Shown piece by piece: positions 1 to 11,374 of a DNA stretch of 64,000 nt. The stretch is from contig LR746268.1 in the NCBI GenBank assembly GCA_902729315.2, positions 2,845,501 through 2,909,500 of the forward strand, written 5' to 3'. The stretch comes from Spirodela intermedia. Taxonomy: Eukaryota; Streptophyta; Magnoliopsida; Alismatales; Araceae. Below the pieces are notes generated by a model. The model was not told where the DNA came from, ran no database searches, and saw only the letters and a program-made list of their open reading frames with translations. The position numbers were made by a program, and so were the translations under genes. Each line of letters opens with the position of its first letter. The first letter of the stretch is position 1.

Positions 1-632
1 AAGGGAACGTGATGCGACGGCGCTTCTCCTTACATATAATATGGTACCTCGTTTAACCCGTCGACGGAGACAACTCTAGGTAGAGAGAGAGAGAGAGAGA
101 GAGGTGGGTGTTTTAGAGAGAGAGAGAGAGAGCTCTTTTTCAGAAAAGAATTCTCTTCTGAAGTTAAACGTGCAGCCACGGAATCTTAATGGCTGACCAC
201 CTCAAACGTGATAGAGAAGGAAATCGGGGATGTTTTAGAGAGAGAGAGAGAGAGGTGGTAGCGTCCTCCGAATGCCTCGGAAACAAGTTGTTAGTTTACA
301 GCGATCATTTTGAATAAAATAAAATATAGTCGAGCAGGCCCTGCGGCACAGTCGGTGCCCAAATCATGTAAGCATTTAAACAAGTAGTCCATCTGCACAA
401 GCTACAAATATCCTGGGGGAGGAATTCAGCGGCGAAAAGAATTTGACAGGAAGCAAGCGAGGAAGAAGAAGAAGATGCCGCTGGAGGAGCCAATGTACGC
501 CACCGCCGTGGAGATCTCCTCTCTCTCCATATTTACAGGCGGCGGAGTGAAGTGAAGGGAAGGGTATGGAAGAGAAGAGACGTCAGTGGGGCTTGATATG
601 GACAAGGAAGGAAGAGTAGAATGAACAGCTAG
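1..632. other. Window edge, 3' flank of the RCC1 gene, GA microsatellites
   Basis: No coding region is seen. Three GA tracts lie at about 83-103, 115-131 and 236-254; the last two each follow a short 'gttttagaga' context, so this looks like local duplication of a GA-containing unit. The right part (roughly 300-632) is where the 3' UTR of the minus-strand RCC1-type gene is expected. The 62-codon open frame at 305-493 on the minus strand has no recognisable similarity and is probably chance. Confidence 0.5.
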
Positions 633-2752
633 CTAGCTGAGGTCAACGTCGACCCTCTCGGGCTTGGCCCGCTCGGTCTGGTCGGCGAGCTCGACGCCGA
701 GCTGGCCCTTGTCTCCAGCCCCGAATGCGTACAGCCGCCCGCTTTCGGTCAACGCGAAGGTGTGCGCGTTCCAGTAGATCGAGTTGGTGAGGCTGATCTG
801 CACGACCCGCTCCTTCTTCTCCTTGAGCGATGCCACCAGCTCCGGCCTCAGCACGTTCGCGTGCCTATTGTTCCCCTGTACCGAAGAAAGAGGAGTAAGA
901 GAAGAAACCAGGATCAGTCACTGCCTGTAACTTTTTTTTTTCTGAGTTGTGGAGAGAGGGAGGGAGTGAGGAGGAGACCTGGGCGGCGGCGGGGTCGTCG
1001 GCGGCGGCGGAGTGGCCGAGGCTGGAGGATTCGCCGCAGCCAAAGGAGTAGACGTCGCCGGCGTCGGAGACGACGAAGGTGGTGTAGTCTCCGGTGGCGA
1101 CGTGGGAGGCCTTGACGGGGAGGAGGGACTCGACGACCTTGGGGACGGACTCGCAGTCCTCGTTGCCATGGCCGAGGCACCCGTAGCGGCCCCAGCCCCA
1201 GGTGCAGACGCGGCCGTCGCGGCCCACGACGGCCGCGTGCCAGGCCCCCGCCGCCACCACCGTCGGCTGCAGGTTCAGCGCCTGGAACCGCTCGATCAGG
1301 CGCGGGTACCTCTCGTCGGTCCTCGACCCGTGCCCGAGCTTCCCTCCGAGCCCGCAGCCCACGGAATACACAGACCTGAAGATCGAAGATGTGAGCAAGA
1401 ACAGACGAATATGGATGAGGCAGTTGATCCACGTTCGTTCGTAGAGAGATTTTTATAAATTCTCATGAAAACCCGAGAGAGGATTCGGCAGATAAATAAA
1501 CCTCGGATCAAATCGACGCAAGCTTTCAGAGGTGGAGGGATTGAAAATCTGAATCTTGGAGCGAAGTTCTTCAAAATTCTCGGGAAAGACGGGTGGATGG
1601 TGGATTAGCTGCTTACATGCCGCTCGGTTGGCACGCCAGCAGCAGGAGATAGCAGTAACCAGCGGCAATCTGAACCACCGGGATATCCTCGAGAGCGCCG
1701 AGCAGGGGATGGGGCTCGAGGTCGTTCGGCTCCGTCTGATGGCCAAGCCTGGCGTCGCTGCCCCAGGAGAAAGTGTAGACTGTTCCCTCCCGCGAGAGCA
1801 CAGCCGTGAAGAAGTTGGCGATGGCGGCTTGAACGACGAAGATGTGTTTCAGAGATTCCACTGGTCTCGGGGTGGTGACGAGGGTGGAGCCCTGAGCTCC
1901 GCTCTCGCCCTCCCCGAAGGAATCCTTGCCGAAGGCGTAAACGTGGCCCTGATCGCTGATCAGCATCGTTCTCCCCGCTCCAGCGGCCGCGTGTATGATC
2001 CGGATCCCTACCAGGGATCTGCAGAAAAACCAGGATGGATGATCTTCATGGCCGGCGAGGGGGAAAGGAAGGGAGAAATGGAAGCAATAAAATAGTTGAG
2101 CAGTAATTTTTCTAGGAGAACCTTATCAAGCGGGGCTTCCATTCCTCCTCCAAGGTGCCATGGCCGAGCTGCCCCGAGCTGTTGGACCCAAATGAGTAGA
2201 CCTGCCCACCGGAGGTGACGGCGATGCTGTGGCCGGGGCCAGCGATGGCCAGCGACTTCTCCCTCCTGCAACAGGCTTCTCCAGCCAGCAGGAACCTCAG
2301 AACCAGCTTCCATGTGCCCCCGCACCTCCGCTTGATGATCTCCCCTTCCTCGGGGGAGACAGACTTGAAGATGGCTCTCTTCCGGCACATATCCAGCGCC
2401 GCGAGCTCGGCTATGGACAGATTACAGTCCGGGGGGTAATTCGCCGGCTTCCGGAAGAAGGAGCACGTCGCCTGCAACGAACACAGAGCTAAATCAATTG
2501 CATTATCAATCCTAAGATCGAGGAGAAGGAAAGGTGGGCACTGGCCTCGAGGCTGGCGAGGTCCTGAGGCTCCAGATTACAGCCGGTGAGGACATGAAGG
2601 ACGATGGAGGGTTTCGCCGCCAACGGGAAGTCCCCCGGCGTTGACTCGCCGAAGCAATGCCGCTGCTGCCGCTGGAAGGTCAGCGACAGTGGCTTCTCGA
2701 CGATGTTGTGATACTGCACGGAATGCCCGGTGCCACTGGTGGTGGCATCCAT
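633..2752 (-). CDS. RCC1-repeat (beta-propeller) family protein, 5 coding exons, 532 aa
   Basis: Coding exons on the minus strand are 2752-2546, 2471-2122, 2018-1617, 1375-979 and 875-633; together they encode 532 aa. The N-terminal ~145 residues are a non-propeller region with the family motif LEATCSFFRKPANYPPD followed by a helical stretch (LSIAELAALDMC). From about residue 148 there are successive RCC1 blades, each with the usual pattern (GHSIAVTSGGQVYSFG...GQLGHG; VYTFSWGSDARLGH; VYSVGCGLGGKLGHG; VCTWGWGRYGCLGHG; LYAFGAGDKGQLG). Length and blade order match a conserved plant RCC1 family member (similar to Arabidopsis At3g26100, from memory). RCC1 propellers bind nucleotide-exchange partners, chromatin or, in UVR8, sense UV-B; the role of this subfamily is not clear to me. 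The start ATG sits in a strong context (GCCATGG). Introns 2-4 are GT-AG; intron 1 is GC-AG. Confidence 0.93.
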
Positions 2753-4111
2753 GGCCGCAGAGCTTCGCTGCCTTCCGAATCAGAGAGTTAAGACGGCGGT
2801 TTACTGTGGATGGAGGCCGCCTCGCTGGCTGGAGAAACACTTCACCGGGGGAATGGAATCCCACCTCGTTCTCTTCGCAGGAAGTAGGAACACATGACAG
2901 CAGCTCGCTGACTCTCAGAGGAGATTTCAGGAAGAACTTTTCCGGGGCGTATCAGTTTGGGAACAGTTCAGCTGGGCCTGCAAGAGATCGGGGCGTGACG
3001 TTTTGGTCAGAAGAACAGAGTGTCAAAATGCGGAAGAATTAGAGACGAGAAGATTTACAGATATTTAGGAGTCTTTTCTCAAAGACAGATGGGGAAGGGC
3101 ATCTTATTAAGAGGAAAATAGATTCTGTGTGATTGCAATCCATCAGCGTTAACAGATGGTTTAGCAGAGATGTATCAACTGGTCCTTAAGATAATCCGAT
3201 CGAGCATCACAGAAACAGGAAAGGCTTTCAAGAAGACGATATGAATACAAACAACTGCAAGAGGAAATCGGGATGGGGAGGAAGGAGGAGGGAGGGAGGC
3301 ATCCAAGGGGATGAAGGCCAGAAAATCTCTCAGTCTGTAAATGTTCTAACCGGACACACCCAAAAGTAAACATTTGAGGGCAGGGAGGTGTTCTTTTCCC
3401 ATTGTCATCTGAAAGCAAGTCACCCATCCCGGGCTCATAGAGACCGAGAAATGAAAACGGAAGAGGAAGAATAACAAGGGGAAGAAGAAGACACAGATTT
3501 TACTATCTGAACAGAAATTTTCGCAGAAAATATGTGAATATTCCTGGGGAAAAGGACAGAAAGATGGACACATTAGACCTCCATTAACAGATGATTTGGT
3601 CACACACTTTCCCCTTCAATACTACAGACGAGTAAGACAACAAATCGTGGTGCAGAGATCGGACTTTGAGCGCACCAGAAACTTCCTCCGCATCAGCGAT
3701 GGTGTTCAGATGGCGAAATCCAGTCGAGAAAACCATGGGCAGAGGAGGAAATCACGATTATTCATCCCGGAAGAGCCAGAACTCGCGATGTGGGAGGCCA
3801 TCCGGAGAGCAACACAGATCCCGACGGCTCGTCAGATCGGCAAAGCGGATGGCGAAAAGAATCGCGTTCTCCGTGGGAAGAAGAACAGAAGCCAATCCCA
3901 CTCCAAACCCGACCGATTGCGTCCGATAATTACCGCCGTATTGCGATCTAAGCGGGCAATCTCCGATTCCCTTGTTCCTTGGTTCTCCTGCAAACACTGA
4001 TCTCCGCTCCCCCTCCCCCTTTCTTATTCCCCCCGTCTGGTTCTCCCCCTTCTCCACGTCTCTCTCCTAAGCGTGTTCCGTCTCTCCCTCCTCCCCTCTC
4101 CGTATTTAAAG
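2753..4111 (-). promoter_or_regulatory. 5' leader, probable leader intron and core promoter of the RCC1 gene
   Basis: A TATA-like TTTAAATA lies at about 4103-4110 on the minus strand. The ~140 nt after it contain no ATG, ending at a possible donor (exon end 3934, intron begins GTAATT). A good acceptor (TCTCTTGCAG, exon from 2977) lies 225 nt before the start codon. Splicing 3933-2978 would remove the many ATGs in this stretch and leave one short upstream ORF (ATG near 2894, about 17 codons). This leader intron is inferred from signals only. Confidence 0.4.
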
Positions 4112-4216
4112 GAGAATGAGGGCTGCAGATGACGAGGTGGCCGTAAAGAGGGGCACAGACGCAAAGGAACAAGATCCCCCCCACATATACACGTAGGTGG
4201 TCGCGCCACGTCAGAT

Positions 4217-4244
4217 ACTCTCTCTCTCTCTCTCTCTCTCTCTC
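4217..4244. repeat. (TC)n microsatellite upstream of the RCC1 gene
   Basis: An uninterrupted TC tract on the plus strand, which is (GA)n on the coding strand of the RCC1 gene, about 110 nt upstream of its TATA-like box. GA tracts of this type are targets of plant BBR/BPC GAGA-binding factors (known for the family; binding here is inference). Confidence 0.8.
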
Positions 4245-6595
4245 CGCTGTTCTCTGTGTATCTCTGAACTTAACTTGACCAGGTAGTTGGGAGATGACCA
4301 GAGTTCGGGACGTGGCAGTAGGAAATGACGATAATACCCTTTACCGAAGTTAAAACTGTCAGCCGGGAGGAGCGCTCTCCGCTGTGCCACTGCACTTGAT
4401 TGTTTGATGCGTCCCGACGAGGCCGGCTTTGGGAAAATAGCTAAAATAAATAAATAATATTTACGTAACCCAGAAAACCATTTTTTTTCTTTTGTTCCAT
4501 AAAAAAATGGCTCTGTTGATCAGTTCTCTCACAAAGAAACCCTGACGAGTTACACAGATTGTGTCTTAGTAAAAGAATGATTTAGAGGAATTGACAATCC
4601 TAATATTTTACATAAATTCTCACAAAGTCGTATTTGTTGAGATATTTGTTCAATTTCCATTTTTTTTTAAATCATAATTATTATTTACATATTTTCAGAT
4701 CATATCATGTTAAAATTATAATAATTATAATAAATTACGTACATAATTTATTTTTAAATAATTGGCAGATTTACATGGGGGAGTATGACCTCCATGCATT
4801 TCATATGCTATAATATCAAAACCAACTTCACTATAAAATTGAATTCACTATGTATGAAACATATGCTTACATATAGTCTATTAAATTTCTGAATCATGTG
4901 TTGGGGATTAGAGCATCCTCATTTTTCACTATATGTTGGGGAAGATAATGGCAAGAATAAATGACATAAGAGGTTTAAACAAACCTCCTTATGTCCATAG
5001 TCACATACAAATCAATCTTCTTTTAGGAGATCATCTCTTATAGTTAAAAATGGAATCTGTGTTCTCACTAAAGAGCATGTTAGAGCTTGATAGGACCTAA
5101 TAAGATATCAATCTCTACAACTTCAACACTATATACTTATATATAGTGATGAAATAACTCTTTATTCTTCTCATAATAATGGAATGTAACCTTAATCTGA
5201 TATATATATATCTATATATATAGTTTGGGAGAGTTTTTGTCATACTATGTTTAGAAGGCTTAAAGGCATAGAAAGAACTGAAAAATGAAATGAAAGTAAA
5301 TAAATTAGTAAAATAATAACTTAAAATTTTAAGGCTAACCCTAAGTAACAGGAATAATATGTCTTAAGGCAAAGGAGACATTTAAGAATATATCTCTAAA
5401 ATAGTTTACAATGTTCATTACCCCCTATCAAATTGGCAGGTAAATATCTTCTGTTCTGAATTTGCTTCTTAGCAGCTAAAATCATGTATTTGGTACAAAC
5501 TAGCCTACTATCAAACTTCTCTTTTGTGACGTGTATGCAAAATCTATATGTGCTTAGTTTGATCATAATAGATAATATTATTTACAATGGTGATAGCTAG
5601 TATCTTGTATTCTTCAAGTCATCTAGGATTATTTTACACCACAATAGCTCTTATAGTTCATGAGATATAGCCCTAAATTCAATTTCAATACTTGATCTAG
5701 TGATTACATATTATTTCTTGTCCTTTTATGTCCCAAAATTACTTCTCAAGTGTTGGTTTTACTTTTTAATATTGGCAAGTAATAAAAAGGAAAAAGGAAG
5801 CTTAATCAGAAATATGTTATTGTTATGTTAACAATTGGATAAAGATCTAAATTATTGGAACCAGTCCATTTGCTATTTCATAATATTTTTCAAGCATAAA
5901 TCATTACAAATAATCATCAAGGATATCTTAGAAAAAATCATTGAAAAAGACAAGTTGACTCAAGTTTTGTGATTGTTGAGCTAAGTGAGTTGACACAATT
6001 ATCATAAAGTCATTGAGGAGAGAATAAAAAAGGTATCAATGAGCCAGCCCATGAGTTGACCTCATAATAAGTACATCAAACTTAAGAGAGAGAAAAATCA
6101 ATATTCTATCTATTATCTAACATGTCATATATCTCGCATTGTACTAAGTAGTGTGAGTGCAATCTCTTGCACTCGTGTTTGCAAAGCAATTTAATAAAAA
6201 AAAAATCAATCAAACAATGTGATAAAAAAAATTGTGTAAAATGATTTAAATTCTAAGGTCAAATTATTTAAATTCAACTCAAGGGTCGGCCCAAGATATG
6301 TTTCCAATATCAATAATTTAAAGTCGAAGGTCAAATTATTAGGCCCTATAAATGGCACATCTCAAGAGCTTTCTAAACAAACATCTACACTACATCAAAT
6401 CAACCAAATTTTCTTCTTATCATTTATTTTTTATAATACAAGAGAACAATGCTCAAGCTTCCTCAAACATCAAAATGATTATTGAATCAAACAAGTGGTT
6501 CATTCAATTGAAAGGATCATCAATGAGTAACTCATTTCCTATTCTCACATATGACTTCATATGTGATAATAGGCAAGATAAGCTTGTGTCTTTCA
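4245..6595. other. AT-rich intergenic region, no gene seen
   Basis: About 70% A+T, with stops in all frames. A few GTTGACTC-type motifs near 5955-6050 resemble internal parts of decayed plant copia LTRs, but no boundaries can be drawn. The 85-codon open frame at 6352-6609 abuts the LTR relic and resembles nothing I know. Confidence 0.6.
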
Positions 6596-8376
6596 TGTTG
6601 GATTATTAAATACATGATATTTTGATAATGACAAAAAAATAAAAGATCAATCAAAATGATCTAATTATCATAATACATGATATTTTGATAACAATATGCA
6701 TGATATGAGGCTAAACAGGAAATTTTTTAAACATAATCTAAAATAATACCATCAAATATTCACATGAGAGTTCATTCAATATATTTATAATGCACGATGT
6801 TGAACTTATGTAATTGATTGATTTCATCATATGAAATTATTAGTTTATATATCTTTGTGGAAATTAACAATATTTATAAAAACTACCATAATAAGAACTT
6901 GAGTGATTAAGTCATTCAAATCAACAAGATTTCATAAACTAAAATATGATTTTGAAAGCTTATTCAATCACCTATGAATCCTTACTTTTACATTGTTAGT
7001 TTTGAAAGGTTTTGATGTCAAATTAATAGTGTATTAAAACTGATCAGTTTTGTCAAAAAAGAATTTTGAACATGATTGAATATATATTGAAAATCATGTT
7101 AATTATCTGAATCACTAAAATTTTGATTGAAAATAATGAAGTCATTGATCAGGATGACTTCTTAGACATTGTAATTTTGTCGTGGTGATTCCAATTGGTT
7201 TTGATTATTTTAACAAAGTTTTAATGATAAATGTTTTTTATGGATTGTGAGCTCACGATATCAGATCCTTAGTAGACTAATATGAGCCTACATGATTTAT
7301 ATATAAATGTGAAGTATTAATGAGATCACAGAGTGGTTTCACCTGAGGATATCTTGACTACTTAAAAGACAATATTAATCTCTCAATTGTTTGAATTAAT
7401 TTTATTTTAGAGAACATAGCCATTGAAAAATGAAATAAATCTAAAAATAATTTCATAAGAGATTTACCTATAAATATAACTGCTTTCCAAAACTATATGA
7501 ACATAGATTGATCATCTTCATCTTCTCATGACCTCTAGCAGTATATTAAGTGTTACACATAGAAAATCTAAGCAAGAAATGGTGAGGATCATGTTTGTAA
7601 GTTAAGTTGTTTCAAAACATTAAATCAAGAAGTATTACCCAAGCATTAAAGGATCTACCTTGACCTATTTGAAGCTTAAAGAGTTTCTCATCAATGGCTA
7701 GAAATTGGACAAGAAGGGAACAACTAAATTAAGCTATCAAGCCTCATCTTCTTCATTGAAATTTCATGAGTTTTCAAAGAGATCATCCTCTAGAAATTAA
7801 TCCACATTAAAATCATTTCATATCAGCAGTGGGATAAATGTGAGATTAAAGTTGTATCTAATCACTCATGAGAGTTGTCCATTTAAATAGTTATTGGCCT
7901 CATAGTGTCATGAGTCTAAAAAAAAAATTTAGGATGAAATTCTATGAGAGCTAAGCTTGATAATCAATATTTATGATTTAACTCTAGATATTAATGGAAC
8001 CCAAAAATGATTTTATTCATGGAGAGTGGACATAAGTAATTGGCCGAGTTAGTACAAAAATAATATGTTCTTAGTGAATTAGGAAATCCATCTATCCATT
8101 ATCTTAAGAGAAAACTGAAATTCTATGAGAGTTTATCTAGAAATGAATTAAAAATAAGAGTAAATCAATTCAAACCCCCTCCCCCACTCTTTTGATTTTA
8201 TTCATGGAGAGTGCACATAAGTAATTGACTGAGCCAGTACAAAAATAATATGTTCTTAGTGAATTAGGAAATCCATCTATCCATTATCTTAAGAGAAAAT
8301 TGAAATTCTATGAGATTTTATCTAGAAATGAATTAAAAATAAGAGTAAATCAATTCAAACCCCCTCCCCCACTCCC
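6596..8376 (+). mobile_element. Copia-type solo LTR relic, copy A
   Basis: It begins TGTTGGATTATTAAATACAT, then 'gatattttgataatgac', and ends near a 'caattcaaaccccctcccc' motif, which is the usual 3' end of a widespread plant Ty1/copia LTR class. A second copy with the same start, the same internal order (ATGATCTAATTA, GATATGAGGCTA, TTGATTTCATxxTATGAAATTAT, GGATGAAATTCTA) and the same end lies at 51827-53375. No gag-pol coding is present, so it looks like a solo LTR or a decayed fragment. Its 3' part carries a 185-bp tandem duplication. I could not find a clean 5-bp target duplication. Confidence 0.6.
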
Positions 8377-8377
8377 T
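8008..8377. repeat. 185-bp tandem duplication inside LTR copy A
   Basis: Two near-identical units (about 8008-8192 and 8193-8377) share the core 'ttagtgaattaggaaatcc' at 8071 and 8256, giving a period of 185 bp. Each ends with the C-rich 'caaaccccctcccccactc' segment. The high identity of the two units suggests the duplication is younger than the LTR insertion. Confidence 0.9.
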
Positions 8378-9319
8378 TTGTCCCTTCTTGATCTTATTGT
8401 GGCCAAAACCTAAGATTTGTATTAAGTAAAAAACAAGATGTATTTATGAAATTTATCATGTAACTAAATTGAGTGATTTCATAAATTTTAGTTCTTTGGA
8501 GATAATAGTGAAAATTAAGGGTAGAAATCCTAGGTGGATTGAATATAGGAAAGGTACAAATGGTCTTTTGTTAGCTTTAGATATCTAATCACCCTAAATT
8601 GTGTCAACATGTGTGTTAACCCACTTAGTACATTCTACATTATAACTCACAATTTTTCATGATGTTTGAATCTAAATACTCATGGCTGTAGGAATTGGAT
8701 AGTACTTTGAACTATTAGTTACTCTAATGCTTATAAAACTAGCAACTAAATTACTTTGAGGCAATCAACACCTAACCAACTTTATTGTATCTAGCCCACC
8801 TAATAGCTTATCAATGTACTATCACTCCACTCAATTTACTAACTTCAACACAACAAATAGCTTACAATATTATCATATATTTACCAATTTTACTAGCTTA
8901 GACCTATCAAATAACTCAAGGTACAATCAAACTTGAGTGTTTATGTCCTTCAAAGTTTAAGCCCACAACACCACTAATTGGTGCAGTATCTACTTTAAAA
9001 AGATAAACAACCAATATATACGATGTTATGAAATGATTATTTGATATGAGGGATGCTTTGATGTAATTCTTCTCTTTCTAGACTCACAATAATTGTGCTT
9101 GAAATTAAATTAAACATAAGGTTGTTAATATTGTAAAATCTATATGAAATAAAATTATTTAAATATTTTGACCTATTTGTTGTATCATATTTACCTTTGA
9201 AATATCTTCTAATTAAGATATTCATTGTTATGCAGATGACATAAATTATTTAAATGATAAGTGTTAGAGTTTTACTTATTCTCCAAACCATGAGGCTATT
9301 CTCAATTGAATGGTCTAAT
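8378..9319. other. AT-rich intergenic DNA, no gene seen
   Basis: Non-coding, AT-rich sequence with no recognisable protein or structural RNA signal. The 62-codon open frame at 9037-9225 (minus) is low complexity and is not supported. Confidence 0.6.
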
Positions 9320-9990
9320 TGTTGAGACCCTAACAACCCAAATGGGCTCGTAGGGAAAAAGGTCTCAAAAAAGCTAGCCCAGCCCAAGAAAGAAGCAAGG
9401 TAGACAAGATCTGGATATCGAAGGGGACAACTGCACATGAGAGCCTGCAAGATAGGAGATGTGTGCAGTAGATGGAATTCAGTGGGAAATAGTGTCAGAT
9501 CTAACATCGATGGAGCACAATAAGTCTTAGGTCCCATCGGACCCAATTGGAGTGAAACGTGAGGTAGTCGTCGACTATAGAAGACTTCGACTATAAAGAG
9601 GAGTCGAGTGGCCATGGAAAGAGGAGGTTGGGACAACCTCGTGAAGAACTCTGTGTGAAGTGGAGACTCACCATCTTGAATTGACAACCCCAAGACTTGA
9701 GGAGGACTTGGTTACTATATTTTTATATTCTCTATATATATATATCTTGTGTCCCTCATGAAGGGTTCTCCCTCTTCCCTTAGTACTTGGTCTTCTAGCA
9801 ATAGCCATGTAGAATCCTTGTGCTTGGAAGTTTTTGTCTAAGACAGTATACCAATTGATCTAGCTCTTGTGATGATGCCTTAGTGCTTGGAAGTTTTTTT
9901 CTAAGACAATATATCAATTGACCCAGCTCTTGTGTTGACGCCTTAGTCAAATGGTCGTCATCACAAGCATTAGTTTCTTATTCCTTTTAT
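9320..9990. mobile_element. Possible retroelement (LTR-like) fragment
   Basis: A GC-richer island in AT-rich DNA starts with TGTTGAGACCCTAACAACCC at 9320 and contains a TATA-like tract (9725-9745, 'ctatatatatatatcttgtg') followed by a short C/T-rich stretch, an LTR-like arrangement. A 147-codon stop-free frame on the minus strand (9250-9693) shows no protein similarity I recognise and is probably a by-product of composition. Neither end nor a target duplication is certain. Confidence 0.3.
9820..9945. repeat. 63-bp tandem duplication
   Basis: The unit 'tgcttggaagttttt...ctaagacagtataccaattga...agctcttgtg' starts at 9821 and again at 9884 (period 63 bp), with several mismatches between copies. 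Confidence 0.8.
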
Positions 9991-11111
9991 ATATTTGGTT
10001 TACTATGATTGTGGTGATCAAGTTAGTCATTACAAATCTCAATAATTCATGATGGTAATTTTAGAATAACTTGTAATGAGCTGATCAGAATTGTGTCCAC
10101 TTGTTGACTCTTTGGAATACCATAATAAATGAATTAAAATTTCTAAAGTTTGAACAACATTATATTCAAATCTAGAACATTACTATAATGATTCAAACAT
10201 TCAATCCAATACTATTCAAAATTTGATATTAATGTTCTATACAATGAATTAAATCATCTAAAGTTGACAAATTAAACATTCTAATCAAATTCAAAAAAGT
10301 GTTTTAATTATTAAAATATTTAATCCAAAATTAAGAAAACATTATTAAAATATTCCAACTAGTCATTATGAAATCTTAAAAATTAAATCTTCTAATCTAT
10401 ATTTTGAATTAAATCCTAAAGTATAGTGACTAAAACATTTAATCCACAATTGATCAAGCATGTAGAGACCATTTCATTCAATTCACTTAAAATTTAAACT
10501 TTCTTATTAGGAAAACCAAAATTTCAAAACCCTTGAGATATTAAAGTACTCTATACATTGCTCACAAATGTTACTTACTAGTTCATGTATCAATTGAATT
10601 AATATACTAATAGCATATATGTTATATTTGTCCTATTGTGTGTTAGGTAATTCAATTTCATAACTAACCTTTGATAGCTTCCTTTATCTATATTATTACT
10701 AGTTTCTTGTTTTCCCATCCTATAGTTTAATAGGAGTGCTTGTTGATTTTCTCTCACTTTTTTAGATTCCTATAGTAAATCTCACATATGAATATAAATG
10801 AGCCACCTCTACATGATACAACTAGTGTTTAACTTAAACCTCCACCAAAGAGAGTATACCATCTTTGAGAAATAAAGATTCCTTAATTGAAAGAGAACTT
10901 TGATCCTAAGAAAATTAACTTTATCAATCATTTAATTTCAAATCCATGAACTAAGTAATCTCTTAAATATTTTTATTCAATTATCTTTTTTAGTAGCAAG
11001 TATATCAGCAACATAAACATGTAGCATTAATACATTATCTAATGTAGCCCAAGACATAGAAGTTAGAGCCCCAACTTTAAATATGGACCCAATTTCTTCA
11101 AATTTTAGGTC
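9991..11111. other. AT-rich intergenic DNA, no gene seen
   Basis: Strongly AT-rich sequence with recurring 'attaaaacattcaaatc'-like words and no sustained open frame. Nothing else can be supported. Confidence 0.6.
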
Positions 11112-11374
11112 ATAAAGTTAAAGTGTTTTTTTTTTTTTTGAGATAATTGTCTTGGGCCAAACTTCTCGAAAGGTCACTCATCCTGGTACTTCACATGCCC
11201 AAGCACTTTGGTGCCTCTTAGGCACATTCTTTGGAGATAGGTGCCCCTCAACACGTTCTTCGAAGCTCAAGGCATCTTGACATGATGACGTAGGGGTTCA
11301 TAACACGTGCTGGGCAGCACACGTACCTTTAGTGGCAACTCTCCCACTAGGAGGGGTTATAAAGTTAAAGTGTT
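11112..11374 (-). mobile_element. SINE-like retroposon with 16-bp target-site duplication
   Basis: A perfect 16-bp direct repeat, ATAAAGTTAAAGTGTT, lies at 11112-11127 and 11359-11374. Between the copies is a ~231-bp, GC-richer segment bordered on the left by a run of 14 T (11126-11139), which is a poly(A) tail if the element is read on the minus strand. Poly(A), long target duplication, short length and no ORF are the hallmarks of a LINE-mobilised SINE. A TTCGAA core (about 11259-11264) resembles a pol III B box; I cannot identify a convincing A box. The duplication is still perfect, so the insertion is probably not ancient. Confidence 0.75.

Noticed and set aside
762-2095. Several long open frames on both strands within the RCC1 gene (for example 1556-2095 plus, 914-1432 minus).
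   Set aside because: They are high-GC shadows of the RCC1 exons; only one frame gives the propeller repeats.
9250-9693. A 147-codon minus-strand open frame in an intergenic GC-richer island.
   Set aside because: No domain, no splice context and no similarity; more likely part of a decayed LTR-like element.
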